This document shows, in pieces, positions 6,016 through 13,587 of a DNA stretch of 19,270 nt. Each line of letters starts with the position of its first letter. Within the stretch, counting starts at the first letter, position 1. Source of the DNA: Methanobacteriota archaeon (GTDB taxonomy: Archaea; Altiarchaeota; Altiarchaeia; IMC4; QMZM01); the NCBI GenBank assembly GCA_021731385.1, contig JAKFXM010000207.1, positions 1-19,270 on the forward strand. Reading direction: 5' to 3'. The notes below the pieces were generated by a model. The model was given only the letters and a program-made list of their open reading frames with translations. It did no database searches and was not told the origin of the DNA. The position numbers and the translations under genes are program-made.

Positions 6016-7500
6016 TCATCGCTCCTTTTTACTGCCTCTTTCCACCCCTTCCCTGTGCAATGCATTGTAACTGCAGAACGGAATCAGCCTTCCATCAGGA
6101 GTTGAATAATGTATCGTACACCTCTCAACCCTCTGCGTGTCAAAATTCCAGGGATCCATAAAGTGCATGCAGCCAATCATAAGTGCATTTTCATGGAAAG
6201 ATGCGGTTGCATCATAAGTACCTGTTTTGAGAAGTTGCAGTATGGTATTTCTATACTTCGGGTTGTGAATGCTACCGATTGTCTCGCTGAGGAATTTTGC
6301 ATTAATTTTTAGTTTTCCGGCATTCAGTCTTTTTGAAATTGAATTTTCATTTCTTAGTTCTTCCGCACCCTCTTTTAATATCCTGAAGAATCTATCAACT
6401 TCAACAATTTCGTTTATTGGCGTGTATGTCTTATCATCGTTTATAATTATGTATGTTCCAACGCCGCAGCAGGGATGAACGCTCATCTTCACTGCAGGGA
6501 TTCCTGTATATGCCTCGACAAAATTCGAAAGGTGCATCATTGACGGTACAGGATAGAAGTATTTTGCCTTTATCATACTCCTTGTCTGATTTTCAACCAA
6601 ATTTATAAAGTCATATGTGGTTATCCTGTTCCCCTTAACCTCAATTTTTGATGCCTTCCCCGCAAACGAAAGCGGCTGGAAGTTAACGCATTTTATAATA
6701 TCGCTATTCTCTGCTGCGAACTTTATTATCCCCCCAACCTGATTGTCATTTATGCCTTTTACAAGTGTCACTACAAGAACAACATTCTTCAGCCCGATTC
6801 TCCTGCAGTTTTCAATTGCGGTGATTTTTTTGTCAAGCAGGTCAACACCCCTGAGTTTTCTGTAGATTCCATCATCAAGTCCATCAAATTGGAGATAGAA
6901 GGAATCCATGCCAGCATCTTTAAGTGCCTTAAGGTAATTTATATCATTTGCAATTCTAATTCCATTAGTATCGACCATTATATAGAGGAAACCTAATTTT
7001 CTGCCAATCCTTACCAATTCCGGGAGGTCATCCCTCATTGTAGGCTCCCCACCCGAGAACTGGAATGCATATGCAGGAACCGGCTTGTTATCCCTCAGAT
7101 TTTTGAGCATTTTTTCTATCTTCTCGGCAGATGGCTCGTATATCTCCTTACTAGAACCTGCATTTGCAAAGCATACCGGACAGCGAAGATTGCATCTGTT
7201 GGTAACATCAACTATACCAAGAACTGTATGGCTTTTATGCCCATTACATAGACCACAGTCATAAGGACATCCTTTATCCCTTTTTGTTCCGGGATTCTCT
7301 ATACCATTTCCATCATTTTGGAATCCCATAACCCATTTGTAGTGTTCAGCATTGCCCCAGTAGATATCCTCGAAATTCCCATGGTCATTGCAGGTTTTTT
7401 TTATCTTAATTTTACCATCCTCCTCAACAAGTTCTGCAGGAATTTTCTTTAAGCACCTTGGGCAAAGGCTTTCTGTAGTTCTGATAACCCTTGATTTCAT
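6016..7500 (-). CDS. Radical SAM protein, tetraether lipid synthase (Tes)-like
   Basis: A 494-residue radical-SAM enzyme of the COG1964 group, which includes the tetraether synthase that couples the phytanyl ends of two archaeols to form macrocyclic tetraethers. Seen: CPRC at 13-16 and C37, which could form a rubredoxin-like metal site; C78-x3-C82-x2-C85, a possible extra cluster; the radical-SAM C103-x3-C107-x2-C110; the SAM-binding FSGGEP at 148-153; and a C-terminal block with HPCCG, a GCMHFMDPWNFD region, ERC and PFCSYN that is typical of this group. It sits 9 nt upstream of an archaeal phospholipid head-group enzyme, which supports a lipid role. Related COG1964 enzymes with other substrates exist, so tetraether synthesis is likely but not certain. 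The start ATG at 7500 has no clear ribosome binding site. Confidence 0.8.
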   Translation of the reverse strand: MKSRVIRTTESLCPRCLKKIPAELVEEDGKIKIKKTCNDHGNFEDIYWGNAEHYKWVMGFQNDGNGIENPGTKRDKGCPYDCGLCNGHKSHTVLGIVDVTNRCNLRCPVCFANAGSSKEIYEPSAEKIEKMLKNLRDNKPVPAYAFQFSGGEPTMRDDLPELVRIGRKLGFLYIMVDTNGIRIANDINYLKALKDAGMDSFYLQFDGLDDGIYRKLRGVDLLDKKITAIENCRRIGLKNVVLVVTLVKGINDNQVGGIIKFAAENSDIIKCVNFQPLSFAGKASKIEVKGNRITTYDFINLVENQTRSMIKAKYFYPVPSMMHLSNFVEAYTGIPAVKMSVHPCCGVGTYIIINDDKTYTPINEIVEVDRFFRILKEGAEELRNENSISKRLNAGKLKINAKFLSETIGSIHNPKYRNTILQLLKTGTYDATASFHENALMIGCMHFMDPWNFDTQRVERCTIHYSTPDGRLIPFCSYNALHREGVERGSKKER

Positions 7501-7596
7501 TCTCTAAGAGGTGTAACTAAATATGAGTTCTTTACTAAATACTAAAAATTTTACTTCATGCAAATTTAATATGAAATTCTTTGAGAATTTTATATA

Positions 7597-8808
7597 TCAC
7601 TCATATCTCAATGCGTCAACCGGCTTAAGATTTGCAGCCTGCCTTGCCGGAAGAAAACCTGAAATACATCCGACAATGAAGGAAAACAATAAAGCGCCTA
7701 TGATGAGCTGTGGGGTGATTGCCGCCTGTACAATGGTCTGATCTAATTGCACCACTGCTATATATTCGACTATCTTGCCTAGCGTTGCTCCGATGAGGCA
7801 CCCTACAACTCCTCCGATCAGACCTATCAGGCCGGATTCCATCATGAACATGACGACTATGTTAGAGTTTTTTGCACCTATTGCTTTCATGACACCGATT
7901 TCTCTTGTCCTTTCAAGGACTGATGTATACATGGTATTCATTATCCCGACACCCCCGACGATCAGGGAGATACCTGCTATGCCCGCAACTATCGCCTGCA
8001 CTGCATCAAGTATTGTCCCAACAGACGACCTTACCTGTTCGAGTGTTATTACATTGAAGTCTTCTTCCCCTTTTTTAAGACCTCTATCCTGCCTCATTTT
8101 TTCTTTTATCTTATCTGCGACGACTTTTACATTATAGCCATCTTTGATTCGTATCATTATTTCTATGTAGTCATCTTTGACGCTGAATAGATTCTTTGCG
8201 TCTTCGGCAGTTATGTAGAGGTGGCTGTCATCGTCGGGGTTTCCTATCCTGCTTACAAATGCAGATACTGTGAATCTCCTATCATTGATGGTAATTTTGT
8301 CGCCTATCTTAAGCGGCTGATCAAATGCTTTTCCACCCCAGTATTCATACCCTACGGCTACCTTGTTAGTGTCCCCGGGCTTAAACCTCTGTTGCCCTTT
8401 TTCTATCTTGACCCCTGTGCCTTCCAGTAGAATGTCCTGCGTATCTCCACTGTCCACACCAACAACCATAGGATACACAATCTTATCCTGAAACTTTACC
8501 TTGGCTATCTTGCCGATAATACCCCCTGCGAGTTCAACGCCTTTAACGCCTTTTATAAGTCTTATGTCATGGTCTGTGAGTTTTGATGCTGCCCCTCCGG
8601 GGCCGAACAAACCCCCAGGCATGATGAATACGAGGTTTGGCCCAAGTATTGCGAACTGCTGGTTTATTGCATACTGCAAACCTTGGCCTAAGGAGATAAG
8701 AGATACTATGGCCGCTATCCCTATCACTATGCCTATGACCGTCAGCCAGCTTCTTATCCCCTTGTTCTTGATGCTTTTAAGCGATATATTCAGAAATTCA
8801 TCCAGCAT
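7597..8808 (-). CDS. ABC transporter permease, MacB/FtsX type (second copy)
   Basis: A 403-residue permease with the MacB topology: TM1 near residues 20-43, a large extracytoplasmic MacB_PCD domain to about 265, then three C-terminal FtsX-domain helices. Motifs include WLTVIGIVIGI at the first helix, a TREIGVMKAIGA coupling segment that contacts the ATPase, and the terminal GCISGF...KPVDALRYE. It closely parallels the preceding gene (8814-10037) along its whole length, so the pair is a tandem duplication probably forming a heterodimer. The start at 8808 lies 5 nt after the upstream stop, with AGGTAA overlapping that stop as a possible ribosome binding site. Bases 7501-7596 downstream are AT-rich and probably hold the radical-SAM gene's promoter. 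Confidence 0.9.
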   Translation of the reverse strand: MLDEFLNISLKSIKNKGIRSWLTVIGIVIGIAAIVSLISLGQGLQYAINQQFAILGPNLVFIMPGGLFGPGGAASKLTDHDIRLIKGVKGVELAGGIIGKIAKVKFQDKIVYPMVVGVDSGDTQDILLEGTGVKIEKGQQRFKPGDTNKVAVGYEYWGGKAFDQPLKIGDKITINDRRFTVSAFVSRIGNPDDDSHLYITAEDAKNLFSVKDDYIEIMIRIKDGYNVKVVADKIKEKMRQDRGLKKGEEDFNVITLEQVRSSVGTILDAVQAIVAGIAGISLIVGGVGIMNTMYTSVLERTREIGVMKAIGAKNSNIVVMFMMESGLIGLIGGVVGCLIGATLGKIVEYIAVVQLDQTIVQAAITPQLIIGALLFSFIVGCISGFLPARQAANLKPVDALRYE

Positions 8809-8813
8809 TTTCG

Positions 8814-10037
8814 TTACCTGTATCTTAATGCATCGACTGGTTTCATATTAGCCGCTCTTATTGCAGGCATGTACCCTGAAATGCATCCTACGAGAAATGA
8901 AAACGCAAGTGCCCCTAATATTAAATCCGGTCCTGCATAGATGGCGAAATCCTTTATTCCATAGGACCTTACTACATTTTCAGCTATCAGGCTGGCGATG
9001 AGACCGAGTATTACCCCTATTATGCCCCCTACGAGACCAAGAAGTCCGGATTCCGCTATGAATATCAGGAGTATGTCGGAGTTTCTCGCACCGATTGATT
9101 TCATTATGCCTATCTGCCTTGTCCTTTCAATGACGGACGTGTACATGGTAGTCATTATGCCTATACCCCCAACAATCAGGGATATTGCGGCTATGCCGGA
9201 TAAAACGAGCGTGACTATGTTCAGTACGATCTTGAATGATGCAACGATATTTTCAGAAGTCTGAACAGAAAAGTCCTCCTCTTTTTCCTTAACGTGCCTG
9301 TGTTGTCGCAGGCGATCCTTAATCTTTTCTGCAACATCTGACGGTTCGGATCCCTTCTTTACCTTTACCGAGATCATTGAGTACTCGTCTGTTTTGTTAA
9401 AAAGATCCTTTGCAGTGTCAAGGGGTATTATTATCCTACTGGCTGTAAATGGGTCTCCGGTATCTTTATTTATGCCGACGACGTCGAATTCAACATCATT
9501 TATCTTAATCTTACTGCCTAATCTAATGTCTTTTTTAAACAGGCCTTCTCCAACATTAGGACCTATAATCGCCTTGTATCTATCGCTCTTCTTGAGATAA
9601 CCTCCCTTCTCAACCTTTGAGAAGTCCGAATCCCTAAGAAATGGCAGATACTCTGGGTCTGTTGATATCCCTACTACAGAACCAAACTTCTTTTTATTAT
9701 TGTATTCGATATCAGCTGTCACGAAGATTATACCAAGGGCCATGTCAACACCCCTCACCCTCTTGACGACGTCAACATCGCTTTCATGTAACTTGGCCGA
9801 AGTAAGCGTTCCGCCGGGAGGACCGCTCTGGAATCCCCCGCCTCCAGGGGTGACGATTATCCTATCACCACCTATAGCCTCAAACTGCCTATCTATGTAT
9901 TTCTGCAAACCCTGACCAAGGGAAATAAGGGTAACCACGGCAATTATGCCTATGAACACCCCTACCATTGTAAGCCAGCTCCTGACCTTCCTGTTGGCTA
10001 TGCCATCCAAGGCAAGCTTTAGATAATCGCTCCACAT
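8814..10037 (-). CDS. ABC transporter permease, MacB/FtsX type (first copy)
   Basis: A 407-residue permease with one N-terminal helix (about 21-43), a MacB_PCD extracytoplasmic domain and three C-terminal helices in an FtsX domain. The RTRQIGIMKSIGA segment is the usual ATPase-coupling region, and the protein ends with the GCISGY...KPVDALRYR block. Differences from the second copy lie mainly in the extracytoplasmic domain, including a glycine-rich GGGGFQSGPPGG loop near residue 70. It starts 13 nt after the surface-protein stop. Systems of this type do not carry solutes through a pore; they couple ATP use to movements outside the membrane, for export or envelope work. The substrate is unknown. 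Confidence 0.9.
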   Translation of the reverse strand: MWSDYLKLALDGIANRKVRSWLTMVGVFIGIIAVVTLISLGQGLQKYIDRQFEAIGGDRIIVTPGGGGFQSGPPGGTLTSAKLHESDVDVVKRVRGVDMALGIIFVTADIEYNNKKKFGSVVGISTDPEYLPFLRDSDFSKVEKGGYLKKSDRYKAIIGPNVGEGLFKKDIRLGSKIKINDVEFDVVGINKDTGDPFTASRIIIPLDTAKDLFNKTDEYSMISVKVKKGSEPSDVAEKIKDRLRQHRHVKEKEEDFSVQTSENIVASFKIVLNIVTLVLSGIAAISLIVGGIGIMTTMYTSVIERTRQIGIMKSIGARNSDILLIFIAESGLLGLVGGIIGVILGLIASLIAENVVRSYGIKDFAIYAGPDLILGALAFSFLVGCISGYMPAIRAANMKPVDALRYR

Positions 10038-10050
10038 GATTCATTAAAAA

Positions 10051-11688
10051 TCAAACCTTTCTCTTGAAGATTTTTCTGTCTATATAGCCTGTGAAAAGCA
10101 GGAGGAGTTTATAGACAAACCAAAGAACCAATCCAACAACGATTAAACCGACCAATAAACTCACTCCAGTGATTATAAGCGATACAGCGCTCCCTGTCGG
10201 CTGCTTACTTGCATACTCCTGTACTGAAAGGATGTTAAGGTCCAAATCCACCGTATCGATGTGGTCTATGTTACTGTTCTTTTCCTTGTAACTTACTTCA
10301 AGCTTCAGGGGTATTTTTCCCGCAGGGACGTTGTCTTTTATCTGTATCTCGAATTCCTGAGTGTCTGTTGCATCCGAGTCAAGGTTTCCTATATAGGCTT
10401 CAGTTGAGGAGAGCATATTGTAGTTTCCGGTAGGTAGGAGTTTAAGATTCAGGAATTTAACTTCAGCAAATCCTTTATTGACCACATTGATGGTTATCTT
10501 TCCCTTGCTTCCTGAAGTAAACAGGTCTGCTTTTTCAAGGATGAGTTTTATCTCGGGTTTACCGCTTACTTGTATGCCGATTGATTTCTTAACCGTATGC
10601 TTTAAGCCGGCTGAATCAAAGTAATCGATGCTTATAGGTACATCGTAGGCTTTTATGTCGGCTGTGGAGTCAATCATGGCTTGGAAATTTATTTTCTTTG
10701 TCTCATGGCCTTTGATTTTCCCGGCGTATCTATCAGATGACCCGACCGCGGTAAAGGGGCTTTCAAGGTCCAGTGTTACACTGACATCATCTGCAGGGGC
10801 GCTTCCTACATTGTTAATCTCTATGGAGATATTAGATACCGTTCCAGGATTTGTATTCTCATAAATTACGTTTGTTATCTTGAAGTCTACATCATATCTG
10901 TTAACATCTATTCCTACCAGCAGGGTCTCTGTTAAGGGATTGCCAGAAGCATCAGAATAATCGAGAATAAGGTTTAAAGAGCACACACCTACACTCACCG
11001 GTTGTATTAAATATTCCAGTTTAAAGTTTTCTCCTTTGCCTAAGTTCCCCATGTATGATTTCGAAGAACCAAGTATAGAAGCACATGATGATGAAAGCGT
11101 TGCAGAAATATCTCTTGCCCCGTCCTGCGTACTACCTATGATAACAAGTTTCTCGCTGATGTCTTCAAAAAAATCTGCTTTTTCTACATCAACCTTGAAA
11201 TTAGCCTTTCCATAAGTCCTCAACGGAAAATCCCAGAGGGAAAGCTGATTGTTTTTCCTGTTTCCTTTAGAGTCATAACCATCGTAGCTTATCCTTACCT
11301 GTAGAGTGTGAAGACCTATAGAAGCGTCTTTTGATATAGATACAGTCGTTGATACGGTTTTTGTACTTAACGGGTCTATTCTGCCTACATCCCATCTCCT
11401 GTCAACGTGTACATCGCTTGTCCCGGGTATGTAGACCTGTACATTTTCCGCAGACTGTAAGCCGACATTCTTTACCACAACCTGCAGAACACCTGAATCA
11501 CCCGGCTTAAGGTTGCTGTCTATGTGCGTCAGATCATAATCCAATACTACGTTTGTCGGTGTAAGAACTGTCTGCGTTGCAGTTGTAGTCATGCTTGCCG
11601 TTTCCTGAATTGTTGCATTGACTATTCCGATAATCACTGAAAATATAGCCAACAGAAGCATTCCCTTATAAATTCTTTTCATATTCAT
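10051..11688 (-). CDS. COG1361-type surface protein with tandem CARDB-like domains
   Basis: A 545-residue envelope protein. It has an N-terminal signal or anchor helix (about 8-26), then roughly four repeated immunoglobulin-like beta domains, each with a VVKNVG / INNVGSAPA / NVVNKGFAEV-type strand and a Y-x-G-N/K-I/L segment. A C-terminal membrane helix (about 501-530) and a basic tail facing the cytoplasm (DRKIFKRKV) follow. This is the COG1361/CARDB architecture found next to archaeal MacB-like permeases. Lying between the ATPase and the permease genes, it may be the external adaptor, filling the place MacA has in bacteria; that role is inference. The start at 11688 has GGAGG (11699-11703 on this strand), 10 nt upstream. 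An ATG two codons later is possible. Confidence 0.82.
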   Translation of the reverse strand: MNMKRIYKGMLLLAIFSVIIGIVNATIQETASMTTTATQTVLTPTNVVLDYDLTHIDSNLKPGDSGVLQVVVKNVGLQSAENVQVYIPGTSDVHVDRRWDVGRIDPLSTKTVSTTVSISKDASIGLHTLQVRISYDGYDSKGNRKNNQLSLWDFPLRTYGKANFKVDVEKADFFEDISEKLVIIGSTQDGARDISATLSSSCASILGSSKSYMGNLGKGENFKLEYLIQPVSVGVCSLNLILDYSDASGNPLTETLLVGIDVNRYDVDFKITNVIYENTNPGTVSNISIEINNVGSAPADDVSVTLDLESPFTAVGSSDRYAGKIKGHETKKINFQAMIDSTADIKAYDVPISIDYFDSAGLKHTVKKSIGIQVSGKPEIKLILEKADLFTSGSKGKITINVVNKGFAEVKFLNLKLLPTGNYNMLSSTEAYIGNLDSDATDTQEFEIQIKDNVPAGKIPLKLEVSYKEKNSNIDHIDTVDLDLNILSVQEYASKQPTGSAVSLIITGVSLLVGLIVVGLVLWFVYKLLLLFTGYIDRKIFKRKV

Positions 11689-11753
11689 TTTTCGCTATCC
11701 TCCTTTATTTTTATTATAATAAATTTTATGTGTCCGCATGAATTTTATGGATT

Positions 11754-12443
11754 TTATTCTGCGGGAACAACCTTGCCGTCTTTTAGATTTACAGACCTTT
11801 TGGCATATTTAGCCACATTTGGATCGTGCGTTACCATTACGATGGTTTTGCCTTCTCTGGAGTGCAAATCCGAAAGCATCGTCATAACTTCTCTCCCGGT
11901 TTTTGTGTCAAGGTTTCCCGTAGGCTCGTCTGCCAGTATAACCTCCGGATTGTTTGCAAGCGATCTCGCTATAGCAACCCTCTGCTGCTGACCTCCCGAC
12001 AGTTCCATTGGTTTGTGATTTAGTCTGTCGCCTAAGCCCACTGATACCAGGAGTTCTTTTGCTCTTTTCTCTCTTTGGTCTCTTGGAACTCCTTGGAATG
12101 TCATTGGTAGCATTATATTTTCAAGCGCTGTGAGCCCCGGCATGAGATTGAATGTCTGGAATATGAATCCTATCTTTTTGCCTCTTATTTGCGCGAGGTC
12201 GCTTTCCGAGAGCTGGGATATGTCTTGGCCTGAAAGGAAGATTTTCCCTCTTGTAGGCACATCCAGACACCCCACCATGTTCATCGCAGTTGATTTTCCA
12301 CTTCCGCTTGGACCCATTATGGCTACAAACTCTCCATGAAAGACTTTAAGGCTAATTCCTCTAAGTGCGGGCACCTCTACATTGCCCATATTGTAGATTT
12401 TCCAGACATCCTGCAACTCTATTACTGGATTTTGATTTTCCAT
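11754..12443 (-). CDS. ABC transporter ATP-binding protein, LolD/MacB type
   Basis: A 229-residue nucleotide-binding subunit with all motifs intact: Walker A GPSGSGKST at 44-52, Q-loop glutamine 96 in FIFQTFNLMP, signature LSGGQ at 148-152 followed by QQRVAIARSL, Walker B ILADEP at 169-174 with D-loop GNLD, and the switch histidine in VTHDP near 206. Sequence and length match the LolD/MacB export branch that pairs with FtsX-like permeases. It is the first gene of the four-gene transporter operon. Its start at 12443 is 44 nt from the divergent nurA start, so both promoters share this short gap. The surface-protein gene starts 65 nt downstream. Confidence 0.93.
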   Translation of the reverse strand: MENQNPVIELQDVWKIYNMGNVEVPALRGISLKVFHGEFVAIMGPSGSGKSTAMNMVGCLDVPTRGKIFLSGQDISQLSESDLAQIRGKKIGFIFQTFNLMPGLTALENIMLPMTFQGVPRDQREKRAKELLVSVGLGDRLNHKPMELSGGQQQRVAIARSLANNPEVILADEPTGNLDTKTGREVMTMLSDLHSREGKTIVMVTHDPNVAKYAKRSVNLKDGKVVPAE

Positions 12444-12455
12444 CTGGGATACCAG

Positions 12456-12462
12456 TATATTA
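12456..12462 (+). promoter_or_regulatory. TATA box of a probably leaderless nurA transcript
   Basis: TATATTA is centred 29 nt before the ATG at 12488. That is the spacing expected when transcription starts at the start codon in archaea. No ribosome binding site precedes that ATG, which fits a leaderless mRNA. The whole gap between the divergent starts is only 44 nt. Confidence 0.5.
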
Positions 12463-12487
12463 TGGAACGCTTACAGAAATACAAAAA

Positions 12488-13510
12488 ATGCGCCACTATT
12501 CCATCTGGCTTGAAAGGTATAACAGCAGAAGAGACCAGATTCTAAGAAATCTCAGGGTATACAAGGATGAGGTAAATTCAATAAAGAAAATCATATCAGA
12601 TAAAAACCTTATACTCCCGCTGAAAGAAACAAATGTTGATATGGGGGGGAGAATGTGCTTTGTCGATGGCGGTGAAGGAGTAACTGAACTTCTTGGTGCA
12701 TCAGTCTACTTTATACGCGCATCAGGATTGATTTTAGACAGGGCGCAAAATGCGCCAAAGGAAGAATTTGTCAGGGATCTCGATATTGACGTGATAGATC
12801 ATAATGAACATACAAAAGAGAGGATTGAATTCCTCCGAAGTGCGATGGAATTTGATGTTGCCATGAGATGCATAGAGAAGCATAATCCGGAATATCTCTT
12901 TATTGATGGCTCGCTATATGTAAATTCGGAAAAGAGGCCAATAGAGTGCAGTGAATACCACTCGTATAGAAAAAAATTTGCACGGCTCTTGAAATCCTGC
13001 AAAAAGAATTCAGTTCACATCGTCGGGGTTTCTGAAGACAGCCAGTCAAGACTTTTTATGAATTATCTTTCAATGAAGTACAGAATAAAATTTCCGAAAT
13101 TTATGACAGATTCAAGTATTCTCAGGCTAATTTCATTGAATACGAAATTCAGAACCATAGAATTTATCCCGCGGTCCGTCTTTGAATCCGATTCTTCTTC
13201 ACCCCTAACGGTGTCATTCCCTACCATTTACATCCAGCCGACAAGCCTCTCAAATCCGTTAAGGGTTGATGTTCCTGACTGGGAACAGGATTTCAAGAAG
13301 GTTATAAGCCTCATACTACAACTCTCAAAGGGCTCAAAGCAGTATGGTTATCCCCTGCCGTTATACCTTGTTCATCTTGATGCAAGAATTGAAGAAAAGC
13401 AGACCGAATGGAGCACAAGGCAGATTATACACCACATCTCGAGAGAGGATCCTGAACTTTATGAAACGATCCTGAGAGAGAAGCGGAGGGGATTCAGACC
13501 GAAAAGCTGA
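12488..13510 (+). CDS. nurA: NurA 5'-3' nuclease
   Basis: A 340-residue nuclease that, with the HerA translocase, resects DNA ends for homologous recombination in archaea. Seen: the first metal-binding aspartate in CFVDGG (D60), the second in FIDGSL (D140), a GVSEDS segment in mid-domain, and the C-terminal GYPLPLYLVHLDARI block that matches the end of the NurA domain. The start is set at 12488 because a TATA box lies 29 nt upstream; the longer open frame to 12365 would run deep into the divergent ABC ATPase gene and adds no conserved sequence. No herA, mre11 or rad50 is in the window, unlike the common clustered arrangement. A small perfect hairpin lies inside the gene at 12742-12756. Confidence 0.82.
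   Translation: MRHYSIWLERYNSRRDQILRNLRVYKDEVNSIKKIISDKNLILPLKETNVDMGGRMCFVDGGEGVTELLGASVYFIRASGLILDRAQNAPKEEFVRDLDIDVIDHNEHTKERIEFLRSAMEFDVAMRCIEKHNPEYLFIDGSLYVNSEKRPIECSEYHSYRKKFARLLKSCKKNSVHIVGVSEDSQSRLFMNYLSMKYRIKFPKFMTDSSILRLISLNTKFRTIEFIPRSVFESDSSSPLTVSFPTIYIQPTSLSNPLRVDVPDWEQDFKKVISLILQLSKGSKQYGYPLPLYLVHLDARIEEKQTEWSTRQIIHHISREDPELYETILREKRRGFRPKS
12742..12756. repeat. Small hairpin inside nurA
   Basis: GGCGCA-AAA-TGCGCC, 6 bp with a 3-nt loop, coding for part of an unconserved loop (DRAQNAPKEE). It has the loop size of the array hairpins but none of their linkers, so it may be a chance palindrome or a decayed remnant. Confidence 0.4.
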
Positions 13511-13531
13511 GATATCTTTGTTTAATAGTAT

Positions 13532-13562
13532 GGTATATTCTTATTCATTCAATTTAATATTA
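13532..13562 (+). promoter_or_regulatory. AT-rich promoter region of ppsA
   Basis: Two TATA-like stretches, GTATATT near 13532-13538 and TTTAATATTA at 13553-13562, lie in the 77-nt gap after nurA. With a ribosome binding site at 13579, transcription must start upstream of it. The first box would place the start near 13562, leaving a short leader. Assignment is by motif only. Confidence 0.35.
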
Positions 13563-13578
13563 AAGTATCTCTATAACT

Positions 13579-13584
13579 GGTGAT
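13579..13584 (+). promoter_or_regulatory. Ribosome binding site GGTGAT of ppsA
   Basis: GGTGAT ends 3 nt before the ATG at 13588. It supports this start, which makes the palindrome-derived N-terminal extension part of the translated protein. No other in-frame ATG occurs before the conserved domain. Confidence 0.7.
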
Positions 13585-13587
13585 TCT

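Noticed and set aside
12365..12487. Longer N-terminus for nurA
   Set aside because: It overlaps the divergent ABC ATPase by 79 nt, adds no conserved sequence, and the TATA box at 12456 fits a start at 12488.
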